Position numbers and translations under genes: made by a program | In this document: positions 34,281-44,837 of the stretch, piece after piece | How positions within the stretch are numbered: position 1 is the first letter of the stretch | Layout of the letters: each line of letters begins with the position of its first letter | Source of the DNA: Jackrogersella multiformis | Taxonomy: Eukaryota > Ascomycota > Sordariomycetes > Xylariales > Hypoxylaceae | Length of the DNA stretch: 64,000 bases | Assembly (NCBI GenBank): GCA_902806575.1 | Contig: CADCXD010000005.1 | Location: forward strand, 1 to 64,000 | Direction: 5' to 3' | Notes under the pieces: model-generated | The model's input: the letters and a program-made list of their open reading frames with translations, nothing else | Databases searched by the model: none | Told to the model about the DNA's origin: nothing

Positions 34281-36960
34281 ATGGACAAACCAAAGAGCAG
34301 CGCCATTGCTAAATGGGGTGCAGCGTGTTCGCCGTGTGCTCTTGCGAAGGCTAAGTGCCTACGGCCAAGCGACGCGCCGGGCTCTAGATGCGATAGGTGA
34401 GCGTATTCTCATAAATATCAGCCTTCCCGGACTTCGGTTGGGCGTCTAGGGTCTAGGGTCCAGGGTCGGTAACTATTTTGTCTTCGAGGCATAAACTAAT
34501 AGTATACGTGGATCCAAGATGTGAGCGCCTAGAGAAATATTGCGTTGGTCAAGTACACAAGCCAAGGAAGAAGAGGCAAACCCGGCCTTCGTAAGTACCT
34601 CCGCGTTGCTATCAGCCTTTGCCTTTATGGATTCCTCGGAGATGGTATACACTTATCATTACCAGCTCTTCTCTCATAGGCCTTTTATGTTTTTTGAGTA
34701 GGCATGAGGGTCGTATGTATAACATCGCGGCTCCCTTTAAAACTAAATCGAGAGCTTTCAAGTCAACTCAGTTGTATCCTGAACGGAAAAATCAGATTAA
34801 CTAATAACCTATCATACACTATAGCAAGACAGCTCAGCTCGAGGAGAGGCTTAATACCCTCGTCGATTTCATCAAGGCCGCTAATCCCGGAGATGTCCTT
34901 CCTCCGCTGAGGCAGATCCCGGAAGCTAGACAGGCTTCACCATGTCCCGAAGAGAAGGCCGGAGGGCCAGGACTATTGCAAAGCCGAGGAAGAGAACATA
35001 GTAACACCCCGACTCAAGCTTCGGAGCCAGACCATGATACATCAAGCGCAATTCCTCGTTCCTACAACGAGAACGCGCCTCGCTTATGCGTATGTCGCAT
35101 TCAGGCGGGCGAAATCCCTATCCGGCTCGATCCACATGAGATTGCGCTGTCGACTTACGTCGACGTACTCATGCCGAACTACCCGTTTGTCACTATTCCA
35201 CCGGGAACCACGGCAGCTGGGCTGGCATCGAGAAGCCCTTTCCTGTTCTCTACAATCCAGATGGTCGCATCCTACCGTAACCTCAAATCCATGAGGTCCC
35301 AGAATTACTTCATACTCAGGCATATATCAGAAAATATGCTAATGCGCTCGGAACGATCTCTAGAGATTCTTCAGTCGATCCTCCTAGTCTTAGGCTATTA
35401 CCACTATCATTGCATGGTACACGCGCAGATGAACAATCTAATAGCTCTAGCCAACAGTCTGATAGCAGATTTAGGCATCAACAAGGACCCTAATTTGCAA
35501 GAGAGGACAAGGCTGTTGCAGTTCAATCCCGACATCCCACGGGCCAGGACGAACGATGAGAGGAGAGCTCTTTGCGGAGTTTGGTATATGACATCGATGT
35601 AAGTGATACCGATGGTGCTGTATCCGCCTAACTCAACGACCTTGGCAGAAAAGAAAACAGGGGGTATGTGAAGTGGTAGTACGGCTCACACGGTAGTAGT
35701 ATATCGCTCGCATTTTATCGGATCGATTCGCCCAAATACACACCCTACATCGACCAGTGCTTGAGGGAGCTCGAAACCGCTAAGCAGTATGAGACAGACT
35801 CGCTTCTCGTTCATCTAGTCCGTATACAGCATCTCTCCGAGCGCATTGCGCAGCTGCACACGAAAGATCAGGTCGGGAGCGAACTGGTTGGTATCGCCCG
35901 CGCACCAGTAAGCGCCTACTCCGGCATATTCCACGCGGAGCTGGATAAGTTTGCAGCATCACTACCTCGAAGCCTAGTAACGAATAGTCTGTAACGGAAG
36001 ATAACACCCCTTGAAGAACTGTGGCTGATATATGATATAATAGAGCTCATCATGTCTCACATCAACACTGCCAGGCTTCGTCTATGGGAGCCTCCGAGAA
36101 TCGACGCCGCGCTCTTGGAGAAGATCTCGAACTCCTTGGCCTCCCTGTCCCTAGATTCGGCCTCCTCGCTCGATATATTCTACCGGGCTAGCGCCGCGCT
36201 CAAGTCTTGGTTCGAATATTGGCTCTCGATAGAGGTGACGGACTACTTCGTCCTGCCTATGCCTATGTCTGCTCAGCTTATCAACGCCGTGACGATGCTG
36301 GCCCGCTGGTCTAAGCTCTCAAGCCCCGACCGCAGCTTCAGGCTCGCTTCAAGCACGGCGGCACCGATACATATCGGACGGGGTGACCCGGGTTGCAGTA
36401 GCGCGGCCATAGTACCCGCACTCGCGCTCAGGACCAAGGATATCGATCCTGCGATCCCCGCCGCGGTGCATGCCATCAGAACTCATTTGCTTTCGCAGCC
36501 TGAGCTTCATATCGACGTCCCCGAAATCCTCCAGGCCATGGCGTCGCGGTTCGAACAAGCTCAAGAGGCAAGCCAGAAGCAGGAAGGCGCGGTGTGGGAG
36601 AACGACACATGGGATATGGCCGCGAAGAAGATCAAGGGTACACGCTTGAAGCTTGAGAGATGGGCTGACTTGTTAGCCGCGGCAGATAGCGAGAGGCGTA
36701 AGCCTGAACCGTCGGCGGGAGGAAACGTCGCCGGGGGGCCGGATCTCAGCAGCGGCCAAGGCATGGAAGGAAACTGGTCTATAGCACCCCCGGGGACGGA
36801 CGTCGGTGTCCAATCGCCTCATGGAGGGTGGAGTCCCGACGCTTCGTGGGCTAACGACTTTTTCGAGGGGTTGGGCATGGATCAGAATTTCTTCTTTGAC
36901 GGTGTAGGCGATTACGGGACAATTTTTATGGACACTGTTTCGTCCCTATATACCTGCTGA
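34281..36960 (+). CDS. Zn2Cys6 transcription factor with intron-split zinc cluster
   Basis: Five exons join in phase: 34281-34396, 34519-34590, 34825-35598, 35700-35976 and 36046-36960, giving 717 aa. The zinc cluster is easy to miss because intron 1 cuts it: Cys 16, 19, 26, 37 lie in exon 1 and Cys 40, 47 in exon 2 (CSPCALAKAKC, then RCDR|CERLEKYC), spacing CX2CX6CX10CX2CX6C. A basic linker KPRKKRQTR and a short coiled coil (TAQLEERLNTLVDFI) follow. The middle region has weak fungal_trans similarity (LALGINKD-like LIADLGINKDP, RRALCGVWYMTS). Intron 1 uses an AAG acceptor. It is divergent from the efflux pump at 31714-33748 and close to the flavin monooxygenase, so a local pathway regulator is the natural inference. 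Ligand and targets unknown. Confidence 0.85.
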
Positions 36961-37687
36961 AAGACCATGCCATCTTTCCTTCAGCTCGTAATGGGCATCA
37001 CCCATTCTTAGACTACCTAGGCACTCAGGTACTTAGGTAATGTAGAATAGACATGTACCTGTCTCTTGTACCATAATATAGAATTATCGATCTGTTATAG
37101 GCAATGATCAAATTTTAATACATCTTTGATTATTCTATCTTGAAATTGTTGTATGATAACAAAAGACCAGATGGGAATAATGATACGGCGATGGGCACAG
37201 CATAAGACATAAAATGTATTCACATATACCTTAGATATCTATCTAGGTAATTATGTGTATAAAATAACCCATAGTGCATAGTCTTTGTAGTCGCCTATTA
37301 GTACCTAAGAATCCATAAAGCAGGCTTCTGCGAGATTTTGGCGTGCTGGCCTACAGCAAACCATTTGACAGACATGATAGCCTTTCATTTGGACTGAAAG
37401 AACTAATTGTATAGAATCTATTTATATCATAACTATCGCTATACTAACGCGGGTCTTGGAAATACCGAATTTGTTTGAGGTAGCTCATACGTCAATTACT
37501 CGCGGATGGCAAGTTAGCCCCTTTATCCTCGGCGATACTTGACTGTCACGAACAAAGAGTTAGCTACAGCCTTTTGTGTTTCCCGAATTATCTTATTTTT
37601 AGTCACCACTACCATACTCTCCTACTTATGTAAGGCATAATGCTACATCAAATCTAATCCGTTAGATAATATCAACGCCGAGAAAGC
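36961..37687. other. intergenic upstream of copper transporter, no gene seen
   Basis: AT-rich; TACCTAGGCACTCAGGTACTTAGG-like repeat near 37014-37040. I looked for but cannot firmly point to a copper-responsive element. Confidence 0.45.
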
Positions 37688-38390
37688 ATGGATGGAATGT
37701 CAATGCCAGCATCTACGCAACCCGAAGTATCGTCTACTTCGTCTACGGGGCAATCAACATCTGGCTTCGCGGAGCCGACACCTAGCACAGGGATTGGAGG
37801 CGCAGACTCGATGGGGAGTACGAGCATGACAGATGGCAGCTGTAGGATCTCAGTAAGACGTTCGCTTCTGCCATTACGAGCCGTATAACCTTACATATTT
37901 GAGCCTCGCTGACAAATTCGTAACGCTAGATGCTGTGGAATTGGGAAACTATCGATGCGTGCTTCCTCTCGGAGTCATGGCAGATTAAGTCGAGAGGTGG
38001 TTTTGCAGGTCTTTGCATCGGCATTGTTCTCCTCGTGGTTTTGCTCGAGGTCCTACATCGTGCCGCTAAGGTCTACGATCGACACCTGGTCCATCAACAC
38101 CAAAGGACGACAAGCGCTCTTGCGCAACGGTCGCGAACAGCTCCTCCGACACGGCCAACCGGTCTCTCATCGCGAAGGAGAGCACCGCGGCCCCGATCTC
38201 CTCCCCGCCGTTCCGACCTAATGCCTGGCAGCAGGCAGTCCGTGCCTCGTTGAACACGCTACAATTCGCTCTCGCCTATTGGATCATGCTCCTTGCCATG
38301 TATTATAATGGATACATTATTATTTGTATTATCATCGGCGCTTTCATCGGATTCTTCATATTCCGATGGGAATGTCTTATTCCTCTGTAA
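37688..38390 (+). CDS. Ctr-family copper transporter, frame broken in the loop
   Basis: Exon 1 is 37688-37852 and exon 2 runs from 37930 to the stop at 38388-38390. N-terminal Met-rich start MDGMSMP is a copper-binding Mets motif; a Ser/Thr-rich ectodomain follows, then MLWNWETIDACFLSESW leading into TM1, TM2 with the copper-selective MxxxM (MLLAM) and TM3 with GxxxG (GAFIG). This is a trimeric Cu(I) importer of the Ctr1/Ctr2 family, in the plasma or vacuolar membrane. Oddity: TM1 and the TM2-TM3 part are in different frames. The frame must change near 38100-38115, in the cytosolic loop (text reads HLVHQHQR in one frame and RSCATVANSSSDTANR in the other). Either a 1-bp indel or an unusual small intron explains it; a 53-bp candidate intron has poor sites. 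Confidence 0.8.
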
Positions 38391-39109
38391 GTGGTAACTC
38401 TTAGATTTGGTGAAAAAGTGCCAGCATCAGGGACTGATGCTATCACTATCAAAGAACCGATGATGAAATGAATACTGGTGTTGGAAGAGATGGTACTGGT
38501 TGTCACGGTTGAACTATATACGATCGTCATGGACGAACTTCAAAATATCAGGGGCTAGGTTTTTGGACACCGACGGCAATATTCGGGCTGAGTTTGAAAT
38601 ATAGGATTGGCAAAACTTTAGCACAGGCTAGGAATTTGGTGAAGATTGGATAGTAGGTATGTACGATATATAATGCTTTATGGGCCAACACAGTCCAACA
38701 ATCGATCGTTGACCTGGCATGCTGGAGCGTTAGCTACTCAGTACGATGTAGACATGCTCGAGAATAAGGGCATCGATATCGAGCAGAGTTATATGATTGG
38801 AAGCTGCCAAGTTAACTACCTACCTCCCCAAGTAGGTGCCTAGGTAAGTTAAACAGCCTCGGGAGAACACTGAAATTTATTGATTAGCATAAGTTCGTTT
38901 GTCTTCATTCCCTAATCCACCTATGCATTTTTTCAACGCCCTAAACGTGATTCGCAATTAGAGTACAGCTTTGCAATATGACCGGATGCTCTGGCAGTCG
39001 ACGAACTATCCGCTCGACAATTGTTCGAATTAATCGGACGAAAGAATCGGCCAGGGCAGACGTAGTCTCCCCTACACTCTCCTACAAGAACCTTTCCCTA
39101 CACCAACGC
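38391..39109. other. intergenic between convergent genes, no gene seen
   Basis: 3' flanks of the copper transporter and STI1 genes. Contains a TACCTACCTCCCCAAGTAGG-like repeat at 38818-38848. No supported coding frame. Confidence 0.45.
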
Positions 39110-41212
39110 TCATCGTCCAAGACGAATGACGCCGGCGGCGATCAATTTCTGGATTTGAGACCGCACGCTCGGGTTGCGCATGTGCTCCTGCAACGCTGCC
39201 GGCTCGGACTGAGCCTGCTGAAGGATGGACTGCATGACAGGGTCTTGCATGATAGTCATAATCTAGATTTCAGGGTCAGCCGTCAGGACCAGTTCATAGC
39301 AGTTGGAATGCGCTTAGTATTTACCTCGGGATTTCTCATTATTCTCTCTCTGGTCTGATCCTCTGTCTCGTTCTCTCGGGCAGCATACATGGCCTGCAGC
39401 GCCTTCTGCTGCTGCTGGTCGATCTCCCGCGCGTTGGCGCTGTTGTGGTGCTCGTTGTCTACCGTAGTAGCGTCGTTGCAAGCGTCGATGCATTTGGAGT
39501 AGTCGCGCATGCCAAAGTAAATCTGCGCCTTGCGGATGTACGCCCTGATAAACTTGGGGTCCTTCTTGATCGCCGCATTGCAGTCCTCGAGGGCGCTCGG
39601 AAACTCGAACAGCTTCACGAAGGCGGCTGCGCGGTTGCCGTAACCACGAGGGTCCTCCGGTGCGCGCTTGATCATTTCCGAATAAGCGGCAACGGCGCCA
39701 GGGAAATCTTGCTCCTTGAACTTCTTGTTCCCCTCTTCACGGGCCTCCTCGGCCTTGGCCGGGTCGACGTAGGCCTTCTTGGACTGCTCGATATTTCTGC
39801 GTTCGGCGGAGCGAAGCTTATTTACGGTGTCGGGGGTTCGGTGCTCGGTCAGCGACTTTTGGTAGTTCTCGATCGCAGCCGGGAGATCTCCCAGCTTCTC
39901 GTAAGCCGTACCGATGCGCGCGTACGACTTAGCGATCGTCTTGAAGTCGGCATAGATCTGGCGACCCTCCTCGATGGCCTTGGTGCATGAATCGATGCAG
40001 GCCTGGTAGTCTCCCTTTTCGAAGTGGGCGGCACCCAGGTTGTTGAGATAGGTGATGTCTTTGTGCAACTCCCAAGCCTTGCTATAATGCTTGACAGCTT
40101 CGTCGAAGTTCCGCTTCTTGTAGTTGTCGGTACCTAATGCTTTTTCCTTGTCGGCCTCCTCCTTTGCCTTCCTCTTAGCCTGCTCGTCCTCGTCCAGTTC
40201 CGTCTCAGGTTCCGGTTGGGGAGCCTTTGCCGGTTCGGGTTCGGGTTCGGACTGGGGTTTTGAATCCCCCGGCACGAGATCTGGCATTTCGACGTCTTCT
40301 TCGGCTTCCTTGGCGCCGGAAAAAGAGGAAGCGGCGCCGGCGGCACCCGGGATGTCACCGGGTCCCCCCATCTGCATATCGATGCCCATCAAAACTCCCA
40401 ATACCTGGATCATTCGCGGGTCGCTGAATAGATCTTGGGTGTTCTGGGGGTTCCTCTGTATGGCCTGGATCTTTGCGATGAAAGACGGGTCAGCGAAGTA
40501 GCCGCTGGTCTTCGGGTTGCTCATCAGCTTCTGGAGCAGATTTGGGTCGCTGAACATATTTCCCAGGCCACCGGAAGGGTCACCGCCCAAGCCAGCACCT
40601 ATGCAAGAAAAAGCGTTAACACGGGGAACACATAATAGCATGACGGGGAGAGAAGCAGAGGGGAGGGAGGTTAGATCTTCACGTATGCGTACCGGCTTCC
40701 TGCTCCATTGCTCTCTGGACAGAGGCGAGCGAACTCTTCAGACCTGCATTGTTAGGGTCGTGCTTGAGGCCCTCCTCGTAGGCGTCGCTCGCGCCTAGGA
40801 GGTCGCCGGATCCATGCAGAGCCGCGCCCTTTCGTCCCCATCCTCGCGGCCAGTCCGGTTTGATCTCGGTGGTCTTCTCGGCATCCTTCAAGGCATTGGC
40901 CCAGTCCTTCTTAGAAGCGTAAGCAGCGGACCGGTTGCTATATAATATGTGATTGCTCGAGTCGATAGAAATGGCCTTGGAGAAGGCGTCACTAGTAGCA
41001 GAAGTTATAAGTTTAGTAGTTCTATATAGGTTGGGAAGGTCTGATACGAAAAGAACAAAGTGTATGGTATATAGGTATATATATATATAGATATACCTAG
41101 GTATATATAAGGATTGACATATGTAACGCATAGACACTTACACTGCCTCGTCAAACTTCTTGTCGGCTATAGCCTTGTTACCTAGAGCCTTGAGCTCGTC
41201 TACGGAGGCCAT
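39110..41212 (-). CDS. sti1: Hsp90/Hsp70 co-chaperone STI1 (HOP)
   Basis: Exons 41212-41142, 40991-40693, 40598-39325 and 39262-39110 join in phase to 598 aa. It bridges Hsp70 and Hsp90 during client transfer in the cytosol. Domains in order: TPR1 (about residues 4-118; SNRSAAYASKKDW, KPDWPRGWGRKGAAL), an aspartate-proline domain with DPNLLQKLM and DPRMIQVLGVLMG (about 130-200), an acidic Glu/Pro linker, TPR2A/2B (about 240-530; YLNNLGAAHFEKGDY, GYGNRAAAFVKL), and a C-terminal DP2 domain (QDPVMQSILQQAQSEPAALQ, about 550-598). Domain content and length match yeast Sti1. Intron 1 (150 bp) carries a TA dinucleotide run near 41078. The final 50-codon exon is easy to miss. Confidence 0.96.
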
Positions 41213-42048
41213 GATAGATAGATGAATTCTATTTCACCCGAGTTGTGATTATGTAGTTCGTTGTGCGATTTTATGCGGTATTGTGGGAGCCAGGCGAATA
41301 ACTGAAGGTGATGTATCTCTAAGTGGCTCGTCTAGAACGTGAGGAAGATGGGAGACGAAAAAAAGAATGGTTGCGAGTGTAGAGAAAAGTAGAGAGAGGT
41401 AGAGAGAGAAGTCAGGCTATGAGATGGATGGATCCCAAATAATTGGAATGGAGCCACTAGAAGTTTGATCTTTCTAGGGCTGAATGCGTTACATAGTAAA
41501 TTCGAGAGCTTTCTACGGTGGGGTACTGTACTACCTACGGATTTATTGGAAGGCTCCAGGCTGGCGGGGTACCTAAGCTACCAGGTACCTAGGTACTAAA
41601 AGGGAGCTATCATCTCAGATTAGATTAACTAGTACCTAGGTACGTGATGCGCATGATTAGAAACATTGCGATAAGGCCGATAAGAAATGTTTCAATCCAG
41701 GTACAACGACCTTGTAGGATTGTCGTACGCGCGGGGCAAGTTTTCTTAATTCTACTTCTACTTCTCAATTACCTACCTAGGTAGGTATACTTCTAATTCT
41801 ACTTCTTACTACCTACATACACATAACCCCAAACCTCGTCCTTAATCTTCTACATCCTTCATTTCATTAGAATGTCTTACACACTATCGATCCCCTAAAC
41901 TCAATATGCATATTTCTTAAGCTTCAACTCGTCGCCTTCAATTGCGCAACTCGTCTAATTATTCGTCGTCGCCTTCTAGGTTCTCGTCACTAGGACCCCG
42001 ACTTCTTCTTTAGCCACCCCATGATTACTATCCAATATACAATTCAAA
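41213..42048. other. divergent promoter region of sti1 and the Pol III subunit gene
   Basis: 836 bp between divergent start codons. Contains an AG-rich tract (41365-41410), TACCTAGGTA repeats at 41570-41599, 41632-41645 and 41770-41792. A heat-shock element would be expected upstream of sti1; I saw only imperfect GAA/TTC pieces (around 41329-41345) and do not claim one. Confidence 0.45.
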
Positions 42049-43261
42049 ATGGATGACGAGACCTCGATTCTGAAGACCCAGCTCTTCGCTGCGTGTCAGG
42101 ATGCATGCAATGACAACCCCGATATGCTGTTCTCTCAGGACGACCTGATGGCCCTCAATGTTGTCCCGCCTAAAGATGTCAAGAAGCTGTTGCAGATCGT
42201 TCAACTCTTGACCAGGGAACGACTATTCGCTCCCGTCCATTTCCATAGCGGCCTAGCATGGCGAGTTCGTCCCGAGGACGAAGCAAATAAGTGTGTACTC
42301 TTACTCCTACTCAACCCCCTGTGCCCGTTCTACTCTCCCCTACATCTACACTAATCATCAACTGATTACCACCTTAAACAGATACAAATCTCTCTCCTCC
42401 GAGGACCAAGTCCTAGTCTACGAAATCATTGATACAGCCGGCCAAGAGGGCGCATGGCAGCAAGACATCAAGAAGCGTCTTAATCTCCAGGACAATGCGC
42501 TACGGAAGGCGCTTAAGGAGCTGGAAGCTAAACGCTTCATCCAGCAGTTCACCACCGTCGAGAACACGTCCAAGAAGATGTGGATCAAGTTCAACTTGCA
42601 GCCCTCGGCCCGAGCTACGGGTGGCCCCTGGTATACCGATCAGTACCTCGACGAAGCCTTCATCGATGTGCTGCAGACTGTGGTGGTGCGTATTATCAGG
42701 GAGAGGGGAAGCTACCGGAGCACAGGCGATCGAACCGTCCGAGGCGTCAGCCCCGTCCTGCCGAAGAAGGGGGTCATAAGAGGCGGCTTGTCGGAGGCCG
42801 CGATGAAGAGCAAGAAGCGAACGGCGGATGCCATGTCCAGAGATGAAGCCGCCGCCTTGACGGTCCCCGCGTACAACGTCCGCGGCACCGTCCGTCTTCC
42901 TTTGCCCGCGGGTTATACTGGTTATCCGACGGCAGAGGAGATTACCGCGGAGATTATCCAGAAGCAAGTAGCCAAAGGACAACCGTTGAGGACGGAGCAC
43001 GTCCAAGAGCTAATCGACATCCTCGTTTGGGAGAACCGGATCGAGGCGGTGAAGACGGGTGACCGAGTTGGCTACAGGGCTGTGCGCATCTCGAAGCAGC
43101 ACCCGGATATGGCCAAATTAGACAGCGAGGACTTCTGGGAGCCGAGAACTAATGGTTTGACGACCGTGCCTTGCGGTAAATGTCCCGTCTTTGAACTCTG
43201 CGAGGAGGGCGGTCCCGTATGGGCTGGAGGATGCGAATACTTCGACAAATGGTTATCGTAA
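42049..43261 (+). CDS. rpc34: RNA polymerase III subunit RPC34/RPC6
   Basis: Exons 42049-42290 and 42382-43261 join in phase 2 to 373 aa. The subunit belongs to the RPC82-RPC34-RPC31 subcomplex, which works in promoter opening and TFIIIB contact. Tandem winged-helix domains span about residues 1-160 (DQVLVYEIIDTAGQEGAWQQD, ALRKALKELEAKRFIQ), followed by a linker and a third winged helix. The C-terminus has PCGKCPVFELC and a further Cys in GGCEYF, the Fe-S cluster-binding cysteines known in this family. Length is close to human and yeast orthologues. The 91-bp intron begins GTGTGT; read through, the frame stays open and gives a false longer N-terminus. Nuclear, essential housekeeping gene. Confidence 0.95.
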
Positions 43262-43596
43262 CCCAACATCAACGGGTAGGACCAATGAGAACCGCTTTTT
43301 TGGTATTATTATGTGCTCTCTTGTTGATGTTGCATAGCATGGCGTTTGAAAAAGAAAAGACCTAGTCTTATGAGCAAATCGAATTCGGGGGTTTTTGTCC
43401 TGACAGTCCGATGAGACTTGCCAGTTCGGGATATTCGCGCTATAATAGTCATGGCCTGTCACTAAGCTTACAGTATAGGTTGAAACGCGAGACAGATATT
43501 ATTGAAACTACCTAGCATATGAAGACCTGCCAGTCCAATTGTCTCGTAACTCGGTCTACCCCAGATTTTCTTCTAACCTTTTTGCGTAGCTTACAT
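43262..43596. other. intergenic between convergent genes
   Basis: Short 3'-3' gap of 335 bp between the RPC34 and cyclophilin stops. Nothing else seen. Confidence 0.5.
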
Positions 43597-44837
43597 TCAA
43601 TGTTCATGTTTGAGGATTGGTGGTGGGAGCTCGCCGCAATCGATGATGGTAGGTCGCTTGCTATATTTGATAGCGCCACTCTGGGAGCCTGTGGCCTCGA
43701 GGGCCTTGACAACTGCTATGGATTCCTCGTTTTCTTCCTCATAAACCCGACCGAAAGGAACGTGACGGTGATTCAACCATTCAGTTACAGTAGTAGTAAT
43801 AAAAAATTGGGAACCGTTGCTATTTACAATACATGTCAGCCGGGGGTTCAATGGCATAGATGTGTATGAGAGAGGGGATAACGGTATACGCACGATCCCA
43901 ATTAACGAAAGTAAGGGTGTATACAGGAGAAGGCTTACGTGTTAGGGCCAGCATTAGCCATGGATAATTGGTATGTATTTTCGTGCTTTAGCTGGGTATT
44001 CTCATCAGCGAATTTGTCGCCGTAGATGGACTTGCCACCGGTGCCCTATTGTGCGGTTAGCATAGTCAACCCAAAGTCGGAGTGTACGTGTGCTTATTCA
44101 GACGTGGATAACATACGTTGCCGCGGGTGAAGTCACCACCCTGAATCATGAACTCGGGGATGATGCGGTGGAAGGAGGAACCTTTATAGCCGAAGCCCTT
44201 CTCACCAGTGCAGAGAGCACGGAAGTTCTCGACTGTCTTGGGGACTCGGCCCCTCCAAAGTTCCATTTTAATACGACCGGTCTGAGCTACAAGGTGGAAT
44301 GAGTGTTAGCTCCAATCGATATGGAAAATAGATAAGGTAGACAAAAATGGTGCTTAGAAGTTAGTTAGACCTCCTAGCAATGTAACGTGTACTAATACTT
44401 CACACAAGAGGTTGCATCCAGTTGTATAAAGCGTAGCTCTAACGAAGGTTCGCATGGTGAGACCGTAATAGATAGTCAGGATGGGACATACTCTTTATAG
44501 TAGAAGTAGGTTTTTTGCCCGCGTCCATGACAGGACCTTCCCATTCTACGTCAAAGAACCTAGATATGTATTCGATTAGCTCTCTCCAAGCGGCATTGGA
44601 TGAAGGGACTCAGGAGACTTACGCATAGATGTTGTCTTTGGCAGGATCATCCATTTTGACCGAGGTGGTGGAAGACAATCGAATAGGCGATTGGCTTACT
44701 TTGGATGAAGGAAGTGTCGATGCCTTTGGGAAGATGGAAGGCCAGAAACAAGAAGATGAGACTGAAAATGAGGAAGAGGAGGAAGAAAACGAAGCGCGGG
44801 GCATTCGAAAGAGGGGTTGGAAGGTCTGTCTCATCAT
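43597..44837 (-). CDS. cyclophilin-type peptidyl-prolyl isomerase, probably mitochondrial
   Basis: Five exons, 44837-44623, 44559-44492, 44286-44117, 44045-43939 and 43819-43597, join in phase to 260 aa. It catalyses cis-trans isomerisation of prolyl bonds. The first about 55 residues are Arg/Ser-rich and hydroxylated without acids near the start (MMRQTFQPLFRMPRASFSSS), resembling a mitochondrial presequence. The cyclophilin domain has [43 protein letters not shown], here cited from positions about 110-160, with the catalytic Arg in SFHRII, QFFI, and the cyclosporin-contact Trp in TEWLNHRHVPFG. It ends PTIIDCGELP with a short polar tail. A start at the third Met (residue 12) is possible, which would shorten the presequence. 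Confidence 0.92.

Noticed and set aside
38116..38175. 53-bp intron explaining the copper transporter frame change
   Set aside because: Sites GTCGCG and GAGAG are poor and the removed text reads as good loop sequence in the downstream frame.
41320..41350. Heat-shock element upstream of sti1
   Set aside because: Only two imperfectly spaced GAA-type units; not enough to call.
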